Positions 38,055-47,130 of a stretch of DNA of 64,000 nucleotides are shown piece by piece. The notes beneath the pieces were generated by a model. It was not told where the DNA came from, made no database searches, and saw only the letters and a list, made by a program, of their open reading frames with translations. Numbering within the stretch: position 1 is the stretch's first letter; every line of letters starts with the position of its first letter. Both the position numbers and the translations under genes were made by a program. Origin of the DNA: Bryobacterales bacterium (GTDB lineage Bacteria; Acidobacteriota; Terriglobia; Bryobacterales; UBA6623); assembly GCA_022826925.1 (NCBI GenBank), contig JAJDTX010000176.1, forward strand, positions 1-64,000. Direction: 5' to 3'.

Positions 38055-38957
38055 ATGTCAATCTCCACTAACACACATGGGAATCGCATACGCGAACTCT
38101 TCCGCGATGCGTCTAGTGTCACCATCGTCGCGCCATTCATCAAGACGAACGCATTCCGATCTTTGCTCGACGCGATACCACTCAACGTGCCCCTCCGTTG
38201 TGTCACGAGGTGGCTTCCGGCGGAAATCGCCGCTGGCGTTTCTGACCCGGAAGTCATTGACATGCTCGAGCAGAGGGGAGCATACGAACTATTGCTTGCC
38301 GATCGACTGCACGCCAAGCTATACATTGCGGATAACCGATGTCTTGCCGGCTCCGCGAACGTCACACTCGCTGGACTGGGCGAAAGCAACGAGTCCGGCA
38401 ACATCGAGGTCCTGGTCGATACGGACCTTGGCCATCCATCAGTCGTCGATGCATTGCGCAGTATCGAGCGCGACGCTGTTGCAGCAACCCAATCGATGGC
38501 CAAGGCCGTCCGTCGCCTCGCCAGCGCTTTGCGCCAGACTCCCGGCGCCTTCAATTCAGGGTGGTATCCGGTGAGCCGACACGCCGAGCAGGCCTATCGT
38601 CTTTACCACGATCCGCCAATGGGATTCCTCAGTGCCGCCAATCAGATCTTGCTAGCAGACGTCGCCCGATCCAATCTCAGGCCAGGACTCGACGAGCAGG
38701 GCTTCCGTGCCGCTATCCGGGATCTTCTTGCTGCGATACCGATTGCGGCCACACTCCTGGATGCGAGCGAAGACAAACTCCTCACACGTGCGGACGCCAA
38801 TCCTTACATCGAAACGTTGACTACGGACGATTATGGATCAAGAGACCTGTGGGCGGCATTCGTCGACTGGATGGCTTATTTTTATGACGATATCGTCATG
38901 AAACAAGAAATATCCGAAATCGCGTTGCGCCGAGCGCAGCTATTGAACGACCCATGA
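38055..38957 (+). CDS. phospholipase D-like (HKD) protein
   Basis: 300 residues from ATG 38055. A single HKD-type motif: LHAKLYIADNRCLAGSANVT, with His86, Lys88, Gly99, Ser100 and Asn102, after a beta-strand SVTIVAPFIKTNAF. Single-motif PLD proteins of this size (for example DrmC of DISARM) dimerise and act as nucleases or phospholipases in defence gene clusters. The C-terminal half is helical with no known motif. It is directly downstream of the ATPase remnant, so the two were probably parts of one defence operon of which only this gene is whole. Confidence 0.72.
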   Translation: MSISTNTHGNRIRELFRDASSVTIVAPFIKTNAFRSLLDAIPLNVPLRCVTRWLPAEIAAGVSDPEVIDMLEQRGAYELLLADRLHAKLYIADNRCLAGSANVTLAGLGESNESGNIEVLVDTDLGHPSVVDALRSIERDAVAATQSMAKAVRRLASALRQTPGAFNSGWYPVSRHAEQAYRLYHDPPMGFLSAANQILLADVARSNLRPGLDEQGFRAAIRDLLAAIPIAATLLDASEDKLLTRADANPYIETLTTDDYGSRDLWAAFVDWMAYFYDDIVMKQEISEIALRRAQLLNDP

Positions 38958-40304
38958 TTGGCCAGCCTGCCATTCATCTCGCACCAAGAGCGGAGTGCCG
39001 GAAGAGCATGCCGTTACCGATATACGGCCACCTCAAGACTGATTGCCGTCCGTGCACGGGACGGGTCGCCGGTACGGATGTGCAAGGAGATCGGGGCCAA
39101 CGCGGTGCCGCGCCTAGACTAAGAATCGGAGGATAAGGCGTCGAAGGGGCAGGCGATCATGGAGGCCCGTCTGACGGCACATCGGGCGACTAGACGTGGC
39201 GCATCAGGTCGCTGCGCCGCGCTACAGCATTAGAGTGGAGACCGGCGCGAATGGTGGTGACGCTGAAACGGTGAGCTGGGAACGCTAGCCGGCCACCAGC
39301 TTCAGCGCAACAAATCAGGAAGGGGACCGTCTTGGCACGAACGGGATGCAGATCAACTTGGAGGTGGTGTCCTGATTGCTGAAGAGCGAGCTGGGGCTGA
39401 TTCGATCTGCCATTCCCTGGGCGCCCACCTCTCCAAGGGCTCTCCAGCCTGAAGGCCGTGCCTAGGGTCGGCCGGTCCGGTCCATGTCCAGCACGATCTC
39501 CTCCCAGTAGCTCTACCTAGCTATCTCGGAGCAGCACAGTCCGCAACGCATCGAGCCTTGTTGTGCCCCGGCTTCATCTCGCCTGAAGCGTTCTAGGGGC
39601 CTTTGGGTAAGCCCTAGCTCGAGGCAACTAAAGGTGCCGAAACTGACGAGCAGGTGGAGCCGCTCCTGTTCATGCAACGGCGTTTCGATGCTGGTCACAG
39701 CTAGCGCGAATGAGCTGTCTTCGTGCGATTGGTCGTGACGTTCTCATGTCTGAGCGCGAGCCCCAAGAGACTCCGGAGGGAACACTAGTAGCGGCGTGGA
39801 TCACGGCGTGGATCCGGAAAGGAGGCTGGGCAGCTGCCGTGTCACGTCAAAGTTGCTGGACGGCTGCACTGGTCCATGGTCCGGCTTGGCGAGATTGACG
39901 GTGGTGCATTGCGGGAGCATTAGAGGTGTTTCTGGTTGAACCTAAATTACTGATAAGAAATTCTTTACCGCGAATTCACACCCCATCTCCGCTCTCTTGG
40001 CGATATATCCGGGCTAGAATAACCGGCTATGTCCAACCCGCTGGCGATTCTGCTGTCGTTGGACAACCGGAGGCAGAATACCCGCCTTGGCTGGTGGTGT
40101 CCCTGCGGTCGCACGTCGACTGGTCAGGCAAGAACGAGTTCACAATTCGGAATCGTTGCTCCATCGCACGTCACGCCTGATCGCGAATTGTGCACACTTG
40201 GACTCCATGTGCATGCGACTCCGAGCGCAGGTGCGCGTTCATCGTAGGATGAAGCCCTGGGCCACTCCGGATGGACTCAGCGAACTATCTTGAATCTCAC
40301 CACC
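38958..40304. other. decayed or non-coding island sequence
   Basis: About 1.35 kb without a convincing gene. Open frames are short (up to about 80 codons) and none has both a ribosome site and plausible composition. Mixed GC and many stops in all frames suggest decayed genes. An inverted-repeat-like CTGAAACGGTGAGCTGGG to CCACCAGCTTCAG lies near 39,260-39,310. I could not identify the origin. Confidence 0.6.
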
Positions 40305-40886
40305 ATGACCGAGTCTGAGATCCGCTCGGCGCTTCATCGCAAGCGCCTTCGAAATCAGAAGTCGAATCCCGCTACCCTAGTCATCGATGAGCTCGGTCTG
40401 GCTCATGCACGAAGCCGGATCGACATAGCCGTGATCAATGGGCATATCCATGGTTACGAGATCAAGAGTGCCCAAGACAACCTAGGTCGTTTGGATCGCC
40501 AGTTGGAAGTCTATAGGCAGACGCTTCAGAAACTGACGATCGTTTCCGTACCCGTGCACATGCCGAGGATCCTGCATGCAGTACCAACTTGGTGTGGATT
40601 GATTGAAGTTGAGCGAGGACCACGGGCTGGGATACGGTTAAGACCAGTCAGGCCAGCCAGCTTCAATCCCGACGTAGTTCCCGTCATGCTGGCGCACCTT
40701 CTTTGGAGGCCGGAGGCCGTCAATTTGCTCACCAGGATTGGATATTCGCCAAAGGACCTGCGTCATCCGCGGAAGCGTCTCTACGAAATGCTATGCGAGG
40801 GCTTGACAACGAAAGAATTGACCACAGCTATCCGCGAATTCATGGCACTCCGCCATACGTGGCGAGATCATCCAATACGTGTGTAA
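40305..40886 (+). CDS. sce7726-family protein
   Basis: 193 residues from ATG 40305 (an upstream in-frame TTG at 40290 is less likely). SEIRSALHRKRLRNQKSNPA, VIDELGLAHARSRIDIAVIN, GHIHGYEIKSAQDNLGRLDR and QLEVYRQTLQKLTIVSVPVH match the sce7726 family, whose D-x-A-V and E-I-K-S residues form a PD-(D/E)xK-like nuclease core. The family occurs in accessory regions, often with sce7725 or beta-family genes, and a beta-family gene lies convergent here with a 47-base overlap. Probably a nuclease of a defence or competition locus. Confidence 0.78.
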   Translation: MTESEIRSALHRKRLRNQKSNPATLVIDELGLAHARSRIDIAVINGHIHGYEIKSAQDNLGRLDRQLEVYRQTLQKLTIVSVPVHMPRILHAVPTWCGLIEVERGPRAGIRLRPVRPASFNPDVVPVMLAHLLWRPEAVNLLTRIGYSPKDLRHPRKRLYEMLCEGLTTKELTTAIREFMALRHTWRDHPIRV

Positions 40887-41946
40887 TGTGATGATTGATG
40901 CCTATCCCCTTCCATCGAGTTGGATTACTAGGGGATGCCTTCCCAACAGCGCAGTCTGAGATGTAGGTGTCCCCCACAGAATAATGCGGCCCCCTGAAAA
41001 CACCGCTGTGCACGAGTTGAGCACAATGATTGTGCATTTGCCCGGGGTCATCTCGAAATGCCTTACCTTTGATCATCACCCAACTATCAGGCGTCGTATA
41101 GATTATTCTTGCGGCTGACTTAATCATTCGCATGTCGACTGCTGAAAATCTAGGATGAACAATCGTATAGTCACCAAATATCGGACGTCTAGTTCCAGCC
41201 GGAAGTCCCGACTTCAGCGTTTGATAGAATAACCAATCATGCCGTGGGATCACACTAATCCCCCTCTTCAATTTTCCGAAGGATTCGGGCAGCGCTGTCC
41301 CAATCATCACAAGATTCCGGTACGTCTGTAGATTGCCAAGTCTAGAGAGGTTTGCAATCAGACCCTTGGCAAACTCCTCATAGGGACTGAAGTTTGGAGC
41401 ACCAATATCTGCGATCAAATCGATATCATCGGATCTGATACCCAATGAGGAGATAATGAACTGAATCCGAGCAAGCAGTTTGGGATGCATTAGCTCTTCG
41501 ATTCGAATCAATATGGCTACTCCAAGCTTGTCGAAATTCACAATCGATGAGACGGATCTTAGTGTATTCGCGTCGACGTCAAGAGGAATTGCCGGGACTG
41601 CATTGGCCATTCTCATACGTAACTCATCGAAGACATAGGTAAAAACGTCCCGGCCATCGGCCATATGCCCCTGCACAATGTTCTTGTTCACTCCAACCCA
41701 TGCTGGCCGATGCCTCCACCTTTGGCTGTAACGCGAGGGGAATGGTCTGACGTGGTCTCGGATAGATCTTCTTGGACGCCATAGAGAAAAATCAAACTCG
41801 ATCTCTGGAATAGTGATCAAAGGCACGATCCGATCCTTGAGTGAGGGGGGAAGATCAAGGAGAGCCTGAGATTCCGCCTCGCGCCACCTCAACGCAGGAA
41901 CGTACGAAGTGCCAGATAGGGGTATTACGCTCTTAGGCGGTATCAT
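40840..41946 (-). CDS. beta-family protein (T4-type Beta domain)
   Basis: 368 residues from ATG at 41946; a start at 41988 would overlap the upstream gene by 56 bases. SYVPALRWREAESQALLDLP, SLKDRIVPLITIPEIEFDF at the N-terminus, then DWLFYQTLKSG, RRPIFGDYTIVHPRF and CAQLVHSGVFRGPHYSVGDT are typical of the beta protein family. The function is not established; members are found in phages and accessory loci, commonly with XRE-ImmA/IrrE and sce7725/7726 genes. Last gene of a three-gene minus-strand operon. Confidence 0.8.
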   Translation of the reverse strand: MIPPKSVIPLSGTSYVPALRWREAESQALLDLPPSLKDRIVPLITIPEIEFDFSLWRPRRSIRDHVRPFPSRYSQRWRHRPAWVGVNKNIVQGHMADGRDVFTYVFDELRMRMANAVPAIPLDVDANTLRSVSSIVNFDKLGVAILIRIEELMHPKLLARIQFIISSLGIRSDDIDLIADIGAPNFSPYEEFAKGLIANLSRLGNLQTYRNLVMIGTALPESFGKLKRGISVIPRHDWLFYQTLKSGLPAGTRRPIFGDYTIVHPRFSAVDMRMIKSAARIIYTTPDSWVMIKGKAFRDDPGQMHNHCAQLVHSGVFRGPHYSVGDTYISDCAVGKASPSNPTRWKGIGINHHITHVLDDLATYGGVP

Positions 41947-43210
41947 GACCTGTACCCTCGAACTGCTGGCGAACCTTGTCTTGGCCAACTAGCGTACTGA
42001 GAATCGAATAGTTACAACGCTCTTTGCGAATGCGGCCTGCGATGATGCACGGATTAAGGCCAAGTTGTTCGGCATCAATTGTGACCGCTTCCTCCGAAAG
42101 TGCGAAACGAGACAAACACAATTCCCAAGTGCTCTCGGGAATTAGTGTGTTCAGTGCAAACCGATCTGCTTCAGCCTCTATCGTATCGGCTTCTAGATGA
42201 CCCTCTTCATCGAAGAAATCAAAGCGTAGACCACCTAGCAAATGCAAGAAAATGTGGCCAATCTCGTGGAGGAGAACAAACCAGAAATTGTCTAGCCGAT
42301 CATATCGGAGTGTGAGACCAATAATCGGTCGCCCTGTTTCAGAGATCATGGCTGCACCATCGAGATACGATCCAGATAGTTGACGCTCCAAGACCAATGC
42401 GATACCCTTCTCAGCGAGTAGCTCATTCGCTTGCCTTGGACCGTCTGTACATGTCGTCAGGCTGACCAACTCAGGTAGCCAACGATCATCGAACTCAAAA
42501 TCTGCAAGCATCTGTTTGGAGTCCAAGTGCCGGGCCTTCTCGAGGATCCGTGCCTGCCAAGCCAAAAGAGCATATTCATTTGGCAGGCTTCCGCCGCGCA
42601 TCTTCTTTCGATGATATGCAGTCGCAAACTGTGGACCAGCATTGCCTAAGAAATATTCTTTAACCTTATCCAATGGATTCTCATGTTGTGATACACTAAA
42701 CCACTTTCGATCAATCATTTCCCTGTAGGGAAACTCGCCCCAAGCAATATCTCTTACATCATTCCACACAAATACAGAGCCGGTAGCCTGTCCAGACTTC
42801 TCGAAGAGACCGGAGGTCTTTACGCCAAGTATACGGGAGACTTCAATTAGTCTGCTAAGGCTCGCACCCATGTAGTCAGTTGCTTCGTACCGTTGGATCT
42901 GTTGAGGCTTCATATTGAGCTTGCGAGCGAGATCTGTCTGGCTCAATCCACCGGCAATCCTAGCTTGAACTAGTATGCGTGGTAGTTCTTCAAGAGCGTA
43001 TGTTTTTGAAAAGGAGATCTGCCCGGACTTGACGAGCTTGTACTCTGAGAGTTCTGCCTCGATCTCCGCGATCTGGCTCTTGATGGCATCGATTTCAGCT
43101 CGCTTCAACCATAACTGAGTCGTTTCCCGAGCTTCCGCATCTGCGAGTGCTGTCTTCAGCTTCTTGAGTGCCGTGCTTGAGATGCTGTATTGCTTGTTGC
43201 TGTAGATCAT
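41933..43210 (-). CDS. XRE regulator fused to ImmA/IrrE metallopeptidase
   Basis: 425 residues from ATG at 43210 (overlap ATGA with the gene before). An N-terminal coiled coil (about 15-60, IDAIKSQIAEIEAELSEYKL), an XRE helix-turn-helix (about 75-130, ARIAGGLSQTDLARKLNMKP), then an ImmA/IrrE peptidase with HEIGH at about 315-319 (FVLLHEIGHIFLHLLGG) and a third ligand in IEAEADRFALNTLIP. Such proteins cleave repressors or antitoxins. Here the regulator is within the same chain, and the flanking DUF6932 and beta genes are the likely partners. The last 14 bases overlap the beta gene. Confidence 0.85.
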   Translation of the reverse strand: MIYSNKQYSISSTALKKLKTALADAEARETTQLWLKRAEIDAIKSQIAEIEAELSEYKLVKSGQISFSKTYALEELPRILVQARIAGGLSQTDLARKLNMKPQQIQRYEATDYMGASLSRLIEVSRILGVKTSGLFEKSGQATGSVFVWNDVRDIAWGEFPYREMIDRKWFSVSQHENPLDKVKEYFLGNAGPQFATAYHRKKMRGGSLPNEYALLAWQARILEKARHLDSKQMLADFEFDDRWLPELVSLTTCTDGPRQANELLAEKGIALVLERQLSGSYLDGAAMISETGRPIIGLTLRYDRLDNFWFVLLHEIGHIFLHLLGGLRFDFFDEEGHLEADTIEAEADRFALNTLIPESTWELCLSRFALSEEAVTIDAEQLGLNPCIIAGRIRKERCNYSILSTLVGQDKVRQQFEGTGHDTA

Positions 43211-43686
43211 GGCTGCCCCTTCCGTAATAGAACTGGATCGGTCGAAAGCGAAACAGAAAGGATTCCCTTCGTCCTTCTGGTGAAGCGATCTAACTGAAAA
43301 AACTCGAGATATGTCCGACTGACATCAGTACACAACATGGACGAGGGGAAGAATTCTCCTTTGAACGCTGCTTTCTGCGCAGTTCGGCCATCGTCGAATT
43401 CGAGAAAGACCGGGTCGAGCTTCTTGCGATCGACCCCGACGGGATCCCAACAGCCGTCAAAGTCCCTTGGTAGTGGCTTGTTTGTCACGTAGCTTCCACC
43501 CAGGTAGATCAGTAGACATCCGGCTGATTGAAGTTGTCGTGCTGCTACTACCAATCCGGTGAATAGGTCGCGCCGCCACGGGTTCGTGGCGAAGGTGGTC
43601 TGAACGTCGTCAAGACCGGCTTGGTGGATGCCCGGTGGCAGAACCTTCCAAGGCGACCCCTCTAGATCGACAAGTCGGGGAATCAC
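43207..43686 (-). CDS. DUF6932 family protein (nucleotidyltransferase-like)
   Basis: 159 residues from GTG at 43686. A longer frame to a TTG at 43722 would begin inside the minus-35 box and is unlikely. VLPPGIHQAGLDDVQTTFAT, RRDLFTGLVVAARQLQSAGC, LLIYLGGSYVTNKPLPRDFD and GCWDPVGVD form the pattern of DUF6932, in which GSYVTxKPxPxDFD recalls the G-S...D-x-D active site of minimal nucleotidyltransferases. First gene of the operon with XRE-ImmA/IrrE and beta, overlapping the second by ATGA. The pair resembles a toxin with its regulator. Confidence 0.75.
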   Translation of the reverse strand: MIPRLVDLEGSPWKVLPPGIHQAGLDDVQTTFATNPWRRDLFTGLVVAARQLQSAGCLLIYLGGSYVTNKPLPRDFDGCWDPVGVDRKKLDPVFLEFDDGRTAQKAAFKGEFFPSSMLCTDVSRTYLEFFQLDRFTRRTKGILSVSLSTDPVLLRKGQP

Positions 43687-43693
43687 TATTACA

Positions 43694-43722
43694 ACAATAA
43701 TATTGTATTGCGGCGTTGTCAA
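43694..43722 (-). promoter_or_regulatory. promoter of the DUF6932 / ImmA-IrrE / beta operon
   Basis: On the minus strand TTGACA (43722-43717), a 17-base spacer, then TATTGT (43699-43694). The expected start of transcription falls at about 43,687, one base from the GTG start, so the mRNA would be leaderless or nearly so. The flanking AATATTATTGTTGTAAT stretch is AT-rich. Confidence 0.65.
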
Positions 43723-44003
43723 GACTTAGCGGACGAGAACTCAGAATTGCTGAGAACAGCGTCGTTTGGAGCGTCGGTGGTGGTACCGCCTCTCTCCACA
43801 GCCGTATAGCTGAACCGGAGATTCATCCTTCTCCTTCTTCGCTGCCTGTTTCTTCCCCGCCGAAGGTGAGGACACTGCGCGGAGCGTGGTCCACAGGAAT
43901 GAACGAGCCGGTACGAATTCGACCAGCTGAACACCACTTCAGATATCCAGTGGAACAAGGGCAGTTTGGGTCAGTATAACTTCTTTATTATCAAATATAT
44001 AGT
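43723..44003. other. intergenic stretch between island operon and tRNA
   Basis: 280 bases without a convincing gene. A minus-strand frame (about 43,830-43,985) reads DPNCPCSTGYLKWCSAGRIR then TGSFIPVDHAP, with protein-like cysteines but no start codon, perhaps a remnant. The last 30 bases before the tRNA are AT-rich (TTATTATCAAATATATAG). Confidence 0.5.
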
Positions 44004-44094
44004 GGCGGAGAGGGAGGGATTCGAACCCTCGTTAGAGTTACCCCTAAACACGCTTTCCAAGCGTGCGCCTTAAGCCACTCGGCCACCTCTCCGC
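44004..44094 (-). tRNA. tRNA-Ser (anticodon GGA)
   Basis: Read on the minus strand the 91 bases form a class II tRNA: acceptor GCGGAGA with TCTCCGC, D-arm containing GTGGCCGAGTGG, anticodon stem CACGC with GCGTG around loop TTGGAAA (anticodon GGA), a long variable arm (TTTAGGGGTAACTCTAACG), and T-arm GAGGGTTCGAATCCCTC. The 3' CCA is not encoded. It decodes UCC and UCU. Its 3' end faces the accessory island, the side at which integrating elements normally insert. Confidence 0.95.
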
Positions 44095-44188
44095 AACGAG
44101 GGCTAGGCGAGATCTTTCGCCCGCTCACTCATTGTAACGATCTCTTTGGGGCCATTGCGTCGCACCGTGTCGCCGTGGTCGCGACCCA

Positions 44189-46420
44189 CTACGCGCCGGA
44201 GAACACTCGCCGCTGCACCGCGAGAGTATCGGAGTCGGCACATGTCGCGGCATACGCATGGAAGGCCCGCCGCACCAAGATGCGAGCATCTGGCCCGTAC
44301 GGCCGCAAGGTTTCGTCGACCCACGTGCAAAGTTCCCGTTCCGAAGCGGAGCTCTCCACAGCGGCTTCGGCGCGCCTTCGAAACTCCGGTAGGAACCGGT
44401 CGCAGAAGTCCACCTTGTATTGCAGGGGTACGAGATCGGAGATCTCAAATGCGTACTCTGGCACCGACACGCCGATCAGAGCGAGCATCTGGGCAAGGAA
44501 CTTGTTCGAAAACTCCTTGACCTCTTGGTCCACCGCCTGGCGGTGTTCGTTGAACTCCTCCAGTGAGGCGTCTGGACCCAGCGGAGCGGCCGCCAGTTCG
44601 AGATAGAGCTTGTTCTTCGGCTCAGTGCCCGACGGGCGGATCGTCGCCTTGATCCCCCCTTCCACGGTGTAGCTGATCAGGTTGCGCGAACTCTTGTCGG
44701 TTTCCGAAAGAAACGGTCCATACTTAACCTCATCCCAATAGTCGTTGACGCTCAAGACCGCGCGCCCTCCAATTACTTTCGGCGGGTCGCTGCGCAGCAG
44801 TTGCTGGATCTTGCGGATGTCGGCCGAGCCCTTGGCCCCCTGCATCACGGTCGACCTCACAGTGTTGGCGTGGTAGCCGTACCGCTTGTATGTGTCGACC
44901 AAGTAGTCGTAGACCGTCTCTCCGCGCTCAGCCAATTCCGATGTCAGCTCGGCCAGCACCACCGCCGCGCCGGCGGCGTCCTTGTCGCGGACTTCGGGTG
45001 TGAGCATGAAACCGTGGCTCTCTTCGGCGGCGAGCACGAAATCGTCCAGCGACGCTCGAATGTCGCGGTACTCGCCGGTACGTTCAAGCGATCCCAACAC
45101 CGCGGCAACGTACTTGAATCCCACCAGCAGATCGCCGACCACCACCCCGTTACGCGATTCAATGAGCCGCCGGATCAGGTCGGTGGTGACCTCGGTCTTG
45201 ATGCCCAAGGGCCGCTCGGGAAGACGTCCTGTAGCTTCCAGCGCGTCCAGCCTGTGCCGGGCTAGAATCGCGGCGAACTCGTTGCCGGTCAGAAAGGCGT
45301 AGCCGTCTCCGCAGCGGGTCGCTCCGCCCAAGCGATCTGCGTCGGGATCGGTCGCCAAGAGCAAATCGCCGCCGACCTTACCAGCCAACTCGATGCCCAT
45401 CTGTAGGGACTCGGGCACTTCCGGGTTTGGGCTGCGGAACGTGACGTGCTTGAAGTCGCTCCGGATCTCGCACTGTTGATCGACGTAGAAGAGCTGACGC
45501 CCTTTGGCGTAGCCCATTTCCTCTAAGCAGCGCCCAACCGTGTCGACCCCAGTGCCGTGCAAGCTAGTAAAGACAAACTTTCCTGCGCCCCCAGGCCTCC
45601 GCAAGCGCAACGCAAGGTTCATGTCAATGAATGCCTGCCTCGCCTCGGGAGGAATCGCGTGAATCAGGTGGGAGTTGCGGGCTCCAGCCTCTGCAGGGAT
45701 GTTGATCTCCTTGACGCGCTCGACGATGGCTGCCAGTCTCTCATCGTCAGGCGGGATCTCCTGGCCTCCCTCGGCGTTGTAGAACTTGCTGCCGTTGTCA
45801 TCGGGATGGTTGTGCGACGCGCTGACGTTAATCCCACCCTGGGCACCGACCCAGCGGATTAGGAAGGACAGCTCTGGCGTAGAAATGTAGCCCCCGTCAC
45901 TCGAGGGCAGGGCATAGACCTCGACCCCGGCCGAGGAGTATACCGCGGCCGCGATACGTGCGAAGTCCCTGGAGCTCAACTCCAGCAATGGGTTTTCCAA
46001 GTCGTTCGGGTAAGTCCCGCGGATGTCATGGAAGGCGCGCACGTCGTTCGCGATGACGACCCTCAGCCTCTCCGCCTCGCCGAAGCGCTGGCGGAGGTAT
46101 TCGACGTGGCCTTGCACCGACGAGGCGATCGTGTAGGGATTGATGCGATTCGGACCCACTCCGACGGGACCGCGCCGCCCGCCAGTTCCGAAGGGGATCA
46201 CTTGGTAGAAGCTGTCGATCAAGAGGTCGAACTTCTCTGCTTCGACCATCCAGCGCAGAATCGCGCCGTAGTCGCTGTGCGGGACTAACCCAGCGAGCTT
46301 GTCCGTTCCGAGCCAGTCCTCGAAATTCGCCAGCGCCGAGTGCTTGATCTCCTCAGGCAGGTTGATCGACTCCACGCCCTGCCTGGCTCGGGCGAGGAGG
46401 CTGTCAAGGTCTGTGCTCAT
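44189..46420 (-). CDS. phosphosugar mutase (phosphoglucomutase/phosphomannomutase family) with C-terminal extension
   Basis: 743 residues. Four signatures of alpha-D-phosphohexomutases in order: the phosphoserine loop INVSASHNHPDDNGSK; metal loop LLATDPDADRLGG; sugar-binding loop LAAEESHGFM; phosphate-binding loop TIRPSGTEPKNKLYL. It interconverts hexose 1- and 6-phosphates through a phosphoserine. The chain is about 170 residues longer than typical PGM2-type enzymes, with a helical tail (EVKEFSNKFLAQMLALIGVS, and on to AFHAYAATCADSDTL) of unknown role. It is coupled (ATGA) to a sugar nucleotidyltransferase upstream, so the two probably feed polysaccharide synthesis. Confidence 0.9.
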   Translation of the reverse strand: MSTDLDSLLARARQGVESINLPEEIKHSALANFEDWLGTDKLAGLVPHSDYGAILRWMVEAEKFDLLIDSFYQVIPFGTGGRRGPVGVGPNRINPYTIASSVQGHVEYLRQRFGEAERLRVVIANDVRAFHDIRGTYPNDLENPLLELSSRDFARIAAAVYSSAGVEVYALPSSDGGYISTPELSFLIRWVGAQGGINVSASHNHPDDNGSKFYNAEGGQEIPPDDERLAAIVERVKEINIPAEAGARNSHLIHAIPPEARQAFIDMNLALRLRRPGGAGKFVFTSLHGTGVDTVGRCLEEMGYAKGRQLFYVDQQCEIRSDFKHVTFRSPNPEVPESLQMGIELAGKVGGDLLLATDPDADRLGGATRCGDGYAFLTGNEFAAILARHRLDALEATGRLPERPLGIKTEVTTDLIRRLIESRNGVVVGDLLVGFKYVAAVLGSLERTGEYRDIRASLDDFVLAAEESHGFMLTPEVRDKDAAGAAVVLAELTSELAERGETVYDYLVDTYKRYGYHANTVRSTVMQGAKGSADIRKIQQLLRSDPPKVIGGRAVLSVNDYWDEVKYGPFLSETDKSSRNLISYTVEGGIKATIRPSGTEPKNKLYLELAAAPLGPDASLEEFNEHRQAVDQEVKEFSNKFLAQMLALIGVSVPEYAFEISDLVPLQYKVDFCDRFLPEFRRRAEAAVESSASERELCTWVDETLRPYGPDARILVRRAFHAYAATCADSDTLAVQRRVFSGA

Positions 46421-47130
46421 GGTTGACTCACGTGACGGCTGGCTGGCTCGAGATCTTCGGGGCGGCCCACGTCGCGCCAGAAACCAGGAACCTCGAAGAA
46501 ACGCACAGTCTTTCCCGAACTCACGACCTGGGAAATCGCGTCCGTCAGGTCATATTCGCCCCGAGCAGACAGGCTCAATCCGGCCAAGGACTCGAAGATG
46601 CGGTCACGGAACAGGTAGACCCCGGCGCACAAGAAATTGGTCGTCGATGTACCTTTCGGGGGCTTCTCCACGATCCTCACGACGCGGTCCGCTTCCACGT
46701 ATACCGCGCCTCCCCTATACGGATCGTCGACATGGGTCAGCGCCAAGACCATCTCCGCGCCGGATCCGCGTGCGATCAGCTCGCTGTAGACCTGGGGATC
46801 AACGATGATGTCTCCAAATGTGAGCAAGAATGGACCGTCGCCGACGAAGTCCTTCGCGAGAAGAGCGGCGCTGCCGGTGCCGTTCGGCTCGTGCTGAACG
46901 ACGTAACTCAGCTTGATGCCGGCGGGCGGATTCTCCGCGAAGTACTCGCGGATCATCTCGCCCTTGTAGCCGATCACGATACAGGCTTCGTCTACTCCGG
47001 CAGTTGCGAACCGTTCCAGCTGATGAGCCAGCATGGGCCGGCCGGCCAGCGGCAGCATTGGCTTGGGGCAGTCGGCGGTCAGGGCCTTCATGCGCGTGCC
47101 CCGGCCCGCTGCGAGAACTACCGCCTTCAT
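46417..47130 (-). CDS. sugar-phosphate nucleotidyltransferase
   Basis: 237 residues from ATG at 47130, chosen because MKAVVLAAGRGTRMKALTAD is the canonical start of the family; the open frame further upstream is not protein-like. Signatures: GxGTRM nucleotide loop, CPKPMLPLAGRPM, LTFGDIIVDP (metal-binding Asp), VRIVEKPPKGTSTTNF. It makes NDP-sugars from a sugar 1-phosphate, the product of the coupled mutase gene. Substrate not determined. Confidence 0.9.
   Translation of the reverse strand: MKAVVLAAGRGTRMKALTADCPKPMLPLAGRPMLAHQLERFATAGVDEACIVIGYKGEMIREYFAENPPAGIKLSYVVQHEPNGTGSAALLAKDFVGDGPFLLTFGDIIVDPQVYSELIARGSGAEMVLALTHVDDPYRGGAVYVEADRVVRIVEKPPKGTSTTNFLCAGVYLFRDRIFESLAGLSLSARGEYDLTDAISQVVSSGKTVRFFEVPGFWRDVGRPEDLEPASRHVSQP

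Noticed and set aside
37571-44034. att repeat: CCTCGTTA at 37571-37578 and in the tRNA-Ser gene at 44027-44034
   Set aside because: Only eight bases match and the flanks diverge at once; this is expected by chance.
44189-46420. Fusion of a mutase with a second enzyme
   Set aside because: The long C-terminal extension is helical but shows no recognisable second catalytic domain, so I describe it only as an extension.
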